Positions 1-6,644 of a stretch of 7,912 nt of DNA are shown piece by piece. The DNA comes from Patulibacter sp. GTDB lineage: Bacteria; Actinomycetota; Thermoleophilia; Solirubrobacterales; Solirubrobacteraceae. Numbering within the stretch: the first letter of the stretch is position 1; each line of letters opens with the position of its first letter. The position numbers and the translations under genes were made by a program. The stretch is from positions 1 to 7,912 of the forward strand of contig JALRCL010000733.1 in the NCBI GenBank assembly GCA_023268575.1, in the 5' to 3' direction. The notes beneath the pieces were generated by a model that saw only the letters and a program-made list of their open reading frames with translations, searched no databases and had not been told where the DNA came from.

Positions 1-491
<491 letters not shown>

Positions 492-1118
492 TCAGGCGCC
501 GCGCACGAGCGCCGGCAGGCGCTCGGCGAGCAGCCCGACCGGCAGGCCCACGACGGTCCACCAGTCGCCGGTGATCCCCGCCACGAGCAGGCCGCCGCGC
601 TCCTGGATCGCGTACGCGCCGGCGCGCTCGCGCCACTCGCCGGTGGCGACGTACCAGGCGATCTCGGCCGCGTCGAGGGCGCGGAAGCGGACCTCGGTCG
701 TCGCGGCGTCGGCGAGCAGCACCTCCGGCTCGCCGGCGGCGGTCGCCCGCACCACGGCGGCCGACGACGCGACGCGGTGCCCGCGTCCGGACCAGCGCCG
801 CAGCATCGCGGCGGCCTCGTCGGCGTCGGCGGGCTTGCCGACCGCACGAGCCGGGCCCGGGCCGAGGTCGTCGACGATCACCGTGTCGGAGCCGAGGACG
901 AGCGTCCCCGGCGCGGCGCCGCGGGCCGCGGCGCGGGCCTTGCGGCGTGCGTTCTCGACGGCCACCGCGATCGGCTCGCCGTCCTGGAGCTCCTCGACGT
1001 CGGGGACCACGACGCGGTGGGCGACCCCGAGGGCCTCGAGGATCGCCCGCCGCTGCGGCGAGCGCGACGCGAGCACGAGCGCCCGCGCGCCGGCGGACGG
1101 CTCGACGGGCGAGGGCAT
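492..1118 (-). CDS. maf: Maf-like nucleoside triphosphate pyrophosphatase (house-cleaning, YhdE type)
   Basis: Maf proteins hydrolyse non-canonical or excess nucleoside triphosphates (dTTP, UTP and modified pyrimidines in the YhdE-type subfamily) to monophosphate and pyrophosphate, and overproduction affects septation in some bacteria. The 208-residue product carries the full motif series: LASRSPQRRAIL at 16-27, Lys60 in ENARRKA, the catalytic-type Asp78 in GSDTVI, GKP at 94-96, SGRGHRV at 110-116, GEWRERAGAYAIQ at 160-172 and TVVGLP at 188-193. The GEW-x-x-x-AGAYAIQ wording resembles the YhdE (dTTPase/UTPase) rather than the YceF (7-methyl-GTP) branch; that substrate call is inference. The ATG at 1118, 23 nt after the ndk stop, puts the first motif at residue 16, as expected; no clear Shine-Dalgarno precedes it, so coupling to ndk is likely. 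The reading frame stays open upstream through ndk, but that part is a shadow frame. Confidence 0.95.
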   Translation of the reverse strand: MPSPVEPSAGARALVLASRSPQRRAILEALGVAHRVVVPDVEELQDGEPIAVAVENARRKARAAARGAAPGTLVLGSDTVIVDDLGPGPARAVGKPADADEAAAMLRRWSGRGHRVASSAAVVRATAAGEPEVLLADAATTEVRFRALDAAEIAWYVATGEWRERAGAYAIQERGGLLVAGITGDWWTVVGLPVGLLAERLPALVRGA

Positions 1119-1141
1119 CGGTCGCGGCTCGTCCGCGCGGG

Positions 1142-1549
1142 TCAGCCGAGCTCGGGGAAGAACCGCTTGATCTCGATCTCCGCGTTCTCGTCGGAGTCCG
1201 AGCCGTGCACGACGTTCTCGCCGGCCTCGATCGCGAGGTCGCCGCGGATCGAGCCCGGGGCCGCCTCGATCGGGTTCGTCGCGCCGATCACCTGGCGGGC
1301 GACCTCGACGGCCGACGGGCCCTCGAGGATCGCGGCGACGACGGGGCTCTGCGTCATGAACGACACGAGCTCGCCGAAGAACGGCTTGTCGGACAGGTGG
1401 GCGTAGTGCTCCTCGACGACGGCCGTCTCGAGCGGCACGAGCTTCAGCGCGGCGAGCTTCAGGCCCTTGCGCTCGAAGCGCCCGAGGACCTCGCCGGTGA
1501 GCTGGCGCTGGACGCCGTCCGGCTTGACGAGGACGAGGGTGCGGGACAT
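1142..1549 (-). CDS. ndk: Nucleoside diphosphate kinase
   Basis: Ndk transfers the gamma phosphate of ATP to nucleoside diphosphates through a phosphohistidine intermediate and balances the cytoplasmic (d)NTP pools. At 135 residues it is the usual length. Lys9 in the N-terminal KPDGVQR, Arg85, Thr91, Arg102, Asn112 and the catalytic His115 in NVVHGSDS all sit where the family has them, and the chain ends in the typical EIKRFFPEL. The ATG at 1549 follows a purine-rich Shine-Dalgarno (AGAAGAGAG, plus-strand 1556-1564) with 6 nt spacing. It lies between the zinc-ribbon gene (167 nt upstream) and maf (23 nt downstream). An NTP-making enzyme beside an NTP-sanitising one makes functional sense. All catalytic residues are present and nothing is odd about the gene. 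Confidence 0.98.
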   Translation of the reverse strand: MSRTLVLVKPDGVQRQLTGEVLGRFERKGLKLAALKLVPLETAVVEEHYAHLSDKPFFGELVSFMTQSPVVAAILEGPSAVEVARQVIGATNPIEAAPGSIRGDLAIEAGENVVHGSDSDENAEIEIKRFFPELG

Positions 1550-1555
1550 GGAGGT

Positions 1556-1564
1556 CTCTCTTCT
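1556..1564 (-). promoter_or_regulatory. Ribosome binding site of ndk
   Basis: The minus-strand sequence AGAAGAGAG lies 6 nt before the ndk ATG. It is one of the clearer Shine-Dalgarno-like sites in the window and fixes the ndk start. Confidence 0.6.
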
Positions 1565-1661
1565 GCTCAGCGATCGGATGACGGCGCGTGGCGGCGCCGC
1601 GCGATGGCGGATTCAACCTCATGTCCGCGTCCGCCGACTCGCCGCGCCGATCACCGGGGCG

Positions 1662-1700
1662 CGACGGGGTCGTCGCGGAGGCGCGGCGGCCGCCCCGTCG
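1662..1700 (-). terminator. Inverted repeat downstream of the zinc-ribbon gene (possible terminator or attenuator)
   Basis: A perfect 8-bp inverted repeat, CGACGGGG (1662-1669) and CCCCGTCG (1693-1700), begins 16 nt past the zinc-ribbon stop codon. Its 23-nt loop contains the palindrome GGCGGCCGCC (plus-strand 1685-1694, overlapping the arm by two bases), which could form a competing hairpin. There is no U-tract. It occupies part of the 167-nt gap before ndk and could terminate or attenuate read-through, or protect an mRNA end. The rest of the gap (1550-1661) shows the ndk ribosome binding site but no convincing -10 element. Confidence 0.32.
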
Positions 1701-1716
1701 GGCGACCGGCGTCCGC

Positions 1717-2229
1717 TCAGCCGTGCTCGTGGACGGGCTCGTCGGCTCGCCGTCGCCGGCGGCGGCGCGGGGTGCGGCCCGGGATCTCCGTCTCGCAGTA
1801 CGGGCAGATCCGCCACTCCGGGTCCAGCGGCTTCGCGCAGCCCTGGCACTGGTCGCGGAGCTTGCGCAGGCAGGACGGGCAGCGCAGGAAGTCCTGCTGG
1901 ACCTGGTACTCGCAGTGCGGGCAGAGCAGGACGCCCGACTGCAGCAGCCGCGCCTCGGCGGCCTGCATCTCCAGCTCGCGCTCGCGGACGTCGTCGAGGT
2001 ACTCCGGCGGCCGGACGACCATGTAGATGATCGTCCCGGCGAAGGGCAGCACGAGGGCGGCGACGGCGGCCGTCCCGATGAGGACCGGGTCCGTCAGCCG
2101 GCGGCGCGCGTCGGCCCACGTGTAGTAGACGAGCGCCAGCCAGATCAGGACGACGAAGAGCACCAGCAGCTTGACGACGGTGTCGAGCGTGCCGTTGTTG
2201 ATGCCGAACACGGCGAGGAGATCGGGCAT
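1717..2229 (-). CDS. Membrane-anchored double zinc-ribbon protein of unknown function
   Basis: I do not recognise a named function. The 170-residue product begins with two hydrophobic segments, about residues 17-38 and 47-72, joined by a short loop containing the basic stretch ARRR (41-44). A charged, probably helical linker follows (75-97), then four Cys pairs: C103-C106, C117-C120, C128-C131 and C142-C145. Their spacing is that of a double zinc ribbon able to bind two zinc ions. The C-terminus is an unbroken run of seven arginines (155-161) followed by an acidic/His tail. By the positive-inside rule the ribbons are probably cytoplasmic, which is inference. The start is ambiguous: the ATG at 2229 is chosen, but an in-frame GTG at 2238 (173 residues) overlaps the stop of a nine-codon mini-ORF. 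It lies between a small membrane gene and ndk. Such domains can bind protein or nucleic acid; no role should be assigned from sequence alone. Confidence 0.88.
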   Translation of the reverse strand: MPDLLAVFGINNGTLDTVVKLLVLFVVLIWLALVYYTWADARRRLTDPVLIGTAAVAALVLPFAGTIIYMVVRPPEYLDDVRERELEMQAAEARLLQSGVLLCPHCEYQVQQDFLRCPSCLRKLRDQCQGCAKPLDPEWRICPYCETEIPGRTPRRRRRRRADEPVHEHG

Positions 2230-2234
2230 GGTGA

Positions 2235-2264
2235 TCACAGGAACGGTAGTTCGTCGCCGACCAT
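2235..2264 (-). CDS. Nine-codon mini-ORF upstream of the zinc-ribbon gene (putative leader peptide)
   Basis: Reading on the minus strand, ATG at 2264 opens a short frame encoding MVGDELPFL and ends at TGA 2237-2235. It is preceded by a strong purine-rich ribosome binding site containing AGGTAGGAA, much better than anything next to the zinc-ribbon start. Its TGA overlaps an in-frame GTG start of the zinc-ribbon gene (GTGA) and ends 5 nt before that gene's ATG, so terminating ribosomes could restart there. The peptide has no run of a single regulatory amino acid. Translation is unproven; coupling is inferred from geometry. Confidence 0.4.
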   Translation of the reverse strand: MVGDELPFL

Positions 2265-2277
2265 GATGGTTCCTACC
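2239..2277 (-). promoter_or_regulatory. Competing inverted repeats in the zinc-ribbon gene leader
   Basis: AGGAAC (2239-2244) pairs with GTTCCT (2269-2274), and the adjacent GGTAG (2245-2249) pairs with CTACC (2273-2277). The two pairings share bases 2273-2274, so they exclude each other. Both tie up the ribosome binding site of the mini-ORF. Between them lies an 11-bp palindrome ACCAT-G-ATGGT (2260-2270) that contains the mini-ORF start codon and could alternatively be a protein-binding site. Direct observation is of the repeats; a switching role is inference. Confidence 0.35.
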
Positions 2278-2349
2278 TCGAACCGATCCGGGACTGGCCG
2301 GGCGCGCGACGGGGGACGTGCGGACGGGGGAGCAGGAGCATGACGCGGG

Positions 2350-2496
2350 TCACAGGTACGCGCGGCCGAGGGCGTAGCCGATCCCGAAGAAGACGAGGAT
2401 CACGAGCGCCACGATCACCGCGACGCCGACGATCAGCCGCACGATCGGCAGCTCGTCGTCGTGGTGGTGCCGGGGCGGCTCGTCGGGGCTGGGCAT
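2350..2496 (-). CDS. Small single-span membrane protein, unknown function
   Basis: This 48-residue product is not a family I recognise. The first 17 residues are polar and rich in Pro, Asp, Glu and His, including three consecutive histidines at 10-12 followed by DDE. A long hydrophobic segment at about 18-43 (rich in Val, Ile, Leu and Phe, with small-residue GIGYALG at its end) should span the membrane once, leaving a very short C-terminus. The ATG at 2496 lies one base after the folC stop (TGA-C-ATG) with no Shine-Dalgarno of its own, so expression is probably coupled to folC. That tight junction, plus the coherent membrane-protein composition, is the main evidence that it is real. It precedes a second membrane protein by 120 nt. 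The two could act together, but nothing in the sequence proves this. Confidence 0.72.
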   Translation of the reverse strand: MPSPDEPPRHHHDDELPIVRLIVGVAVIVALVILVFFGIGYALGRAYL

Positions 2497-2497
2497 G

Positions 2498-3835
2498 TCA
2501 GAAGGCCGCGCCCGGGCCGGCGTCGGCGCCGCGCCGCAGATCGGCGACGAGGTGCAGCGACCCGGTGGCCAGGACGGTTCCGGTGGACCCCGCGAGTGTA
2601 CGGGCCTCGCGCAGCGCCTCGTGCGGATCGGGCACGACCATCGCCGACGGGGCGGGCGGGCCGTGGGTCCGCAGCGCCGCCTCGACCGCCGCGGCGAGCC
2701 GCTCGGCGGGCAGGGCGCGCGGGTTGCGGGGTGCGGTGAGGACGAGCACGTCGCAGACCGGCGCGAGCGCCGCGAGCATCGCCTCGGGGTCCTTGTCGTC
2801 GAGCACGCCGACGAGCGCCACGAGCGGACGACCGGGGGGCGCGGCGCCGAGCGCGTCGGCCAGCGCCGCCATCCCCTGGGCGTTGTGCGCCCCGTCGTGC
2901 AGGATCGTCGGGCGCGTGCCGTCGCCCTGCTCGACCGTCTCGAACCGGCCCGGCACGACGAGCGAGCGGGCGAGCTCCCGGACGGCGGACGGGTCCGTCC
3001 CGCCGAGCTGCGCCTCGACCGCCGCAGCGGCCGTGGCGAGGTTGCGCCGCTGGTAGCGGGCCCCCGGGGTCGGCACGTCGGCGCCCGGGTCGGCCGGCGC
3101 GCGCACGATCCGCGCGCCGCGGTCGCCCGCGACCTCCTCGGCGACCGCCAGCGCCTCCGGCGGCAGGTCGGCGGCGAGCACGAGCGTGCCACCGGGCTTC
3201 AGGACCTCGACCTTCTCGCGGGCGATCCGGTCCAGCGTGCTGCCGAGCCAGCGGGTGTGCTCGAGGGCCACGCCGGTGAGCACGGCCACCGCGGGGGGCC
3301 GCCCCGGCAGGACGTTCGTCGCGTCCCAGCGGCCGCCGAGGCCCGCCTCGATCACCGCGCAGTCCACGGCGGAGCGCGCGAACGCGAGCAGCGCGGCGGC
3401 GGTGATCGCCTCGAACTGCGTCACGGGGTCCTCGGCATCGGCGCCGCCCTCCCCCGCCGCCTCGACCGCGGCCGCGGCGTCGCGGACGTCGGCGACGACC
3501 GCCGCGAAGGCGGCCTGGTCCAGCGGTGCGCCGTCGAGCTGGATCCGCTCGGCGTAGCGGACGAGGTGCGGCGAGACGTACGCGCCCACCCGCAGCCCGC
3601 GGCGGCGCAGCAGCGCGGCCGCGAAGGTCACCGTCGACGTCTTCCCGTTCGACCCGACGACGTGGACGGCGTCGAAGTCGCGTTGCGGGTCCCCGAGCCG
3701 GGCGAGCAGGGCCCGCATCCGGTCCAGCCCGGGACGGATCCCGAAGAGCTCGCGGTCCAGCAGCCAGCGGTCCGGATCCCAGCCGCGCTCCCCGCCCGCA
3801 CCGTGCCCCGCCGTCGCGGGGCCCCCGCCGCTCAC
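2498..3835 (-). CDS. folC: Folylpolyglutamate synthase / dihydrofolate synthase
   Basis: FolC, a Mur-ligase relative, uses ATP to add glutamate to dihydropteroate and/or to reduced folates, retaining them in the cell. The 445-residue product shows the ATP-binding loop GSNGKTST at 61-68, SPHLVRYAERIQLDG at 88-102, FEAITAAALLAF at 141-152, EAGLGGRWDATN at 163-174, LEHTRWLGSTLDRIAREK ending at Lys208 (the usual carbamylated lysine position), VPGRFE at 294-299, LHDGAHNAQGM at 312-322 and ATGSLHLV at 423-430. The chosen start is the GTG at 3835, whose GTGA overlaps the valS stop. It gives a Gly/Ala-rich extension and then the family-typical LFGIRPGLDRMRALLARLGDPQ. Whether the enzyme is bifunctional cannot be told. 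Two positions differ from common FolC wording: the loop reads GKTS rather than GKGS, and LEHT replaces the usual DH at 191-194. folP and other folate genes are not nearby. Confidence 0.95.
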   Translation of the reverse strand: MSGGGPATAGHGAGGERGWDPDRWLLDRELFGIRPGLDRMRALLARLGDPQRDFDAVHVVGSNGKTSTVTFAAALLRRRGLRVGAYVSPHLVRYAERIQLDGAPLDQAAFAAVVADVRDAAAAVEAAGEGGADAEDPVTQFEAITAAALLAFARSAVDCAVIEAGLGGRWDATNVLPGRPPAVAVLTGVALEHTRWLGSTLDRIAREKVEVLKPGGTLVLAADLPPEALAVAEEVAGDRGARIVRAPADPGADVPTPGARYQRRNLATAAAAVEAQLGGTDPSAVRELARSLVVPGRFETVEQGDGTRPTILHDGAHNAQGMAALADALGAAPPGRPLVALVGVLDDKDPEAMLAALAPVCDVLVLTAPRNPRALPAERLAAAVEAALRTHGPPAPSAMVVPDPHEALREARTLAGSTGTVLATGSLHLVADLRRGADAGPGAAF

Positions 3836-6528
3836 AACGACGCGAGCTCGTCGCGCAGCCCGGCGAGCTTCTCCCGCTCGGCCGCGACGACCTCGGCCGG
3901 CGCGCGCGAGACGAACCGCTCGTTGGCCAGGCGCCCCTCGAGCCCGGCGATCTGCTTCTCGACGTTCGCGCGCCGTGCGGCGATCCGCGCGCGGTCCGCC
4001 TCCGGATCGACGTGCTCGCCCGCCGGCAGGACGAGCTGGCCGCCCGGGACGACGATCGTCACCGCATCGCCGTCGCCGTCGCCGGCCGGGGCGAGCTCCA
4101 GGCGCGCAAGCCGTCCGACGTGCTCGCGCAGGTCGGCGTCGTAGCCGTCGGCCTCCAGCCGCGCGGGCAGCACGGGCCCCGGCGGGACGTTCGCCGCGTT
4201 GCGCCAGGAGCGCGCCGCGGTGATGACGGCGATGACCCGCTCGATCGCGGCCTCGGCGTCGGGGTCCAGGGCCGCGTCGTCGGGATCCGGCAGCCGCGAG
4301 GCGGCCAGCAGGCCGTCGGCGTCGGCGCCGAGCCATGCCCATGCCTCCTCGGTGAGGAAGGGGATCACCGGGTGCGCGATCTGCAGGGTGCGGCGCAGGG
4401 CGTGGCCGAGCACGCGGGCGAGATCCGGATCGGTCGCGGGATCGCGGCCCTTCACGAGCTCGAGGTACCAGTCGCACAGCTCGCCGTAGACGAAGTCGTA
4501 GAGCCCCAGGGCCGCCTTCGCGAAGTCGAACTCGTCGATCCTCGCCGCGGTCTCGCGCGCGATCCGCTCCGTCCGCGAGACGATCCAGCGGTCCTCGATC
4601 CGCGCGAGGCCGTCGCGCGGGACCGCCGCTCCGGTCCGCGCCGCCACCGGCGCCTCGGCGAGCCGCCCGACCGCGAAGCGCACCGCGTTGGAGAGCTTCG
4701 TGACGAGCTGCCGGCCCTGCGCGATCTTCTCCTCGCTGAACCGGACGTCCTGCGTCGAGGACATCGCGAGCAGCCCGAAGCGGACCGCGTCGGCGCCGTA
4801 GGCGGGGAACGCGCCGGCGTCCTGGCCGGGCTTCTTCGCGAACACCGGCGGGCGGGGGCCACCGTCGATGAGATCCAGCGGGTCGATGCCCGTGCCCAGC
4901 GACTTGCTCATCCGCCGGCCGTCGGGCGCCTGGATCACCGAGTGGCAGTACACGTCCCCGAACGGGACGTCGCCGGCGAAGCGCAGCCCCATCATCACCA
5001 TCCGGGCGACCCACAGGAAGAGGATGTCGCGGGCCGTCGAGAGCACCGACGTCGGGTAGAACGTCCGCAGCTCCGGGGTGTCGTCGGGCCAGCCGAGGGT
5101 CGCGAACGGCCACAGCGCCGAGCTGAACCACGTGTCCAGCACGTCGGGGTCGCGGACCCAGCCCTCGCCCTCCGGCGCGTCGCGGCCGCAGTGCAGCTCG
5201 ACGTCGTCCAGCGGCGCGTCGAGCACCTCCTGCGGATCGGCGGGCACGACGCCGTCCCTGCGCCGGTACCAGACGGGGATCTGGTGGCCCCACCAGAGCT
5301 GGCGGCTGAGCGTCCACGGGCGGATCTCCTCGAGCCACTCGAGGTAGCGCCGCTTCTGGCTCTCGGGATGGATCCGCACCCGCCCGTCGCGGACCGCGTC
5401 GATCGCCGGACGGGCGAGCTCCTCCATCCGCATGAACCACTGCAGCGAGAGCAGCGGCTCGATCCGCTCGCCGGAGCGGTGGCTGAAGGGGACGGTGTGG
5501 GTGTACTCCTCCTCGCCGCGCAGGCGGCCCTGCGCCCGCAGCGCCGCGACGATCGCCTCCCGCGCCTCCGCGACCGGCAGGCCCTCGAAGTCCGGCGCGA
5601 AGCCCCCGGTGATCCGGCCGGCCTCGTCGATGCAGGAGAGCGACTCGAGCCCGTGGCGCTGCCCGATCTCGAAGTCGTTCGGGTCGTGGCCGGGCGTGAT
5701 CTTCAGGCAGCCGGTGCCGAAGTCCGTCTTCACGTAGTCGTCGCCGATGATCGGCAGCTCGCGACCGACGAGCGGCAGCGTCACGGTGCGGCCCACGAGG
5801 CCGGCGAACCGCTCGTCCTGCGGGTTCACGGCCACGGCGACGTCGGCGAGCATCGTCTCGGGACGGACGGTCGCGACCACGACGTCGCCGGAGCCGTCGC
5901 TGAGCGGGTAGGCGATCTCGTAGAGCTTGTCGGTGACCTCGCGATCCTCGACCTCGAGGTCGCTGATCGCCGAGCGGGAGCCCGGGTCCCAGTTCACGAG
6001 CCGGGTGCCCTTGTAGATGAGCCCCTGCTCGAAGAGCGCGACGAAGACCTCCTGGACGGCGCGGACGTAGCCGTCGTCCATCGTGAAGCGCTCGTCATCG
6101 TACGCCGCCGAGACGCCGAGACGGCGGAACTGCCCGATGATCGTCCCGCCGTACTGCTGGCGCCAGGCCTGCGTGCGCTCGAGGAACGCCTCGCGGCCGA
6201 TCTCCTGCCTGCTCGTGCCCTCGGCGGCGAGCTGCTGCTCGACCTTCGTCTGCGTCGCGATGCCGGCGTGGTCGGTGCCGATCGTCCAGCGGACGTTGCG
6301 CCCGCGCATCCGGTTGAGGCGGATGAGGACGTCCTGGATCGACCCGTTGAGCGCGTGACCCATGTGCAGCGCGCCGGTGACGTTCGGCGGCGGGATCGCG
6401 ATCGAGTAGCTGTCGGCCGGATCGCCGTCGGCGTCCGAGTCGAAGACGCCGGCGGCCTCCCAGCGGGCGAAGACCTCCGGCTCGGCCTCGGAGGGCTCGT
6501 ACCGGGTCGGATCCTGGGTCTCGGACAT
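3832..6528 (-). CDS. valS: Valyl-tRNA synthetase
   Basis: ValRS charges tRNA-Val and hydrolyses mischarged Thr-tRNA-Val. The 898-residue product is full length. Class I signatures are HMGH at 55-58 within PPPNVTGALHMGHAL, and RMSKS at 539-543. The CP1 editing domain is present, with TVRPETMLADVAVAVNP (220-236) and GTGCLKITPGHDPNDFEIG (271-289); synthetic-site motifs include WWGHQIPVWYR (412-422) and DTWFSSALWPF (465-475). The anticodon-binding region follows, and the C-terminus (about 840-898) is the charged coiled coil characteristic of bacterial ValRS. An extra segment of roughly 20 residues sits at 556-576, between the KMSKS loop and the conserved YGADAVRF. The ATG at 6528 lies 8 nt from a TAGACT -10 hexamer and has only a weak Shine-Dalgarno, consistent with a leaderless mRNA. 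valS is the first gene of the leftward operon and overlaps folC by 4 nt. Confidence 0.98.
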   Translation of the reverse strand: MSETQDPTRYEPSEAEPEVFARWEAAGVFDSDADGDPADSYSIAIPPPNVTGALHMGHALNGSIQDVLIRLNRMRGRNVRWTIGTDHAGIATQTKVEQQLAAEGTSRQEIGREAFLERTQAWRQQYGGTIIGQFRRLGVSAAYDDERFTMDDGYVRAVQEVFVALFEQGLIYKGTRLVNWDPGSRSAISDLEVEDREVTDKLYEIAYPLSDGSGDVVVATVRPETMLADVAVAVNPQDERFAGLVGRTVTLPLVGRELPIIGDDYVKTDFGTGCLKITPGHDPNDFEIGQRHGLESLSCIDEAGRITGGFAPDFEGLPVAEAREAIVAALRAQGRLRGEEEYTHTVPFSHRSGERIEPLLSLQWFMRMEELARPAIDAVRDGRVRIHPESQKRRYLEWLEEIRPWTLSRQLWWGHQIPVWYRRRDGVVPADPQEVLDAPLDDVELHCGRDAPEGEGWVRDPDVLDTWFSSALWPFATLGWPDDTPELRTFYPTSVLSTARDILFLWVARMVMMGLRFAGDVPFGDVYCHSVIQAPDGRRMSKSLGTGIDPLDLIDGGPRPPVFAKKPGQDAGAFPAYGADAVRFGLLAMSSTQDVRFSEEKIAQGRQLVTKLSNAVRFAVGRLAEAPVAARTGAAVPRDGLARIEDRWIVSRTERIARETAARIDEFDFAKAALGLYDFVYGELCDWYLELVKGRDPATDPDLARVLGHALRRTLQIAHPVIPFLTEEAWAWLGADADGLLAASRLPDPDDAALDPDAEAAIERVIAVITAARSWRNAANVPPGPVLPARLEADGYDADLREHVGRLARLELAPAGDGDGDAVTIVVPGGQLVLPAGEHVDPEADRARIAARRANVEKQIAGLEGRLANERFVSRAPAEVVAAEREKLAGLRDELASL

Positions 6529-6536
6529 CGCCCAGC

Positions 6537-6542
6537 AGTCTA
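6537..6542 (-). promoter_or_regulatory. Putative -10 element of the valS promoter
   Basis: On the minus strand TAGACT matches TAnnnT and lies 8 nt before the valS ATG. Transcription would then begin at about 6529-6530, giving a leaderless or nearly leaderless mRNA. No convincing -35 is found at 16-18 nt spacing (GGCTTC at 17). No T-box-like leader can exist in such a short interval. Confidence 0.42.
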
Positions 6543-6554
6543 GGAGGGGAGCGG

Positions 6555-6583
6555 TTCACGAAGCCCTGCGGACCGGGTAGGGG
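6555..6583 (+). promoter_or_regulatory. Weak candidate promoter for the alpha/beta hydrolase operon
   Basis: TTCACG (6555-6560), a 4-of-6 match to TTGACA, is followed by a 17-nt spacer and TAGGGG (6578-6583), a poor -10. Transcription would start near 6590. It would lie back to back with the valS promoter, so the two could interfere. The -10 is weak and confidence is low. Confidence 0.22.
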
Positions 6584-6616
6584 GCGGCGTGTGATCCTCG
6601 TCCCGACCGCATCCGT

Positions 6617-6637
6617 CGCGCACGAGCGCGCGTAGGA
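6617..6637 (+). promoter_or_regulatory. Hairpin and ribosome binding site before the hydrolase gene
   Basis: A CGCGC/GCGCG stem with an ACGA tetraloop (6617-6630) ends 3 nt before the Shine-Dalgarno AGGA (6634-6637), which lies 7 nt from the ATG at 6645. The Shine-Dalgarno supports the chosen start. The stem may be chance in GC-rich DNA. Confidence 0.4.
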
Positions 6638-6644
6638 CCCCCCG

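Noticed and set aside
492..1622. Possible Ndk-Maf fusion, because the Maf frame stays open upstream through ndk
   Set aside because: The upstream portion is out of frame with the intact ndk gene and has a basic low-complexity composition. Ndk has its own stop at 1142-1144 and Maf starts naturally at 1118.
2350..3192. A 280-codon frame ending in the small membrane protein, suggesting a longer protein
   Set aside because: Everything upstream of the ATG at 2496 overlaps folC in another frame and looks like shadow sequence. Only the last 48 codons have coherent membrane-protein composition.
2498..5440. A 980-codon minus-strand frame that would fuse an N-terminal extension to FolC
   Set aside because: The part upstream of about 3835 overlaps valS in another frame and has shadow-like composition. 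FolC homology begins just after the GTG at 3835, which overlaps the valS stop.
3526..6543. A 1005-codon open frame on the plus strand opposite valS and the start of folC
   Set aside because: It is rich in Arg, Ala, Gly and Pro without recognisable motifs, and lies opposite a fully motif-supported ValRS. Such antisense frames arise from GC-rich third codon positions.
6591..6635. A 14-codon GTG-initiated mini-ORF before the hydrolase gene, with its stop touching the Shine-Dalgarno
   Set aside because: It has only a weak possible ribosome binding site, an uncertain start codon and no distinctive peptide, so chance is as likely as function.
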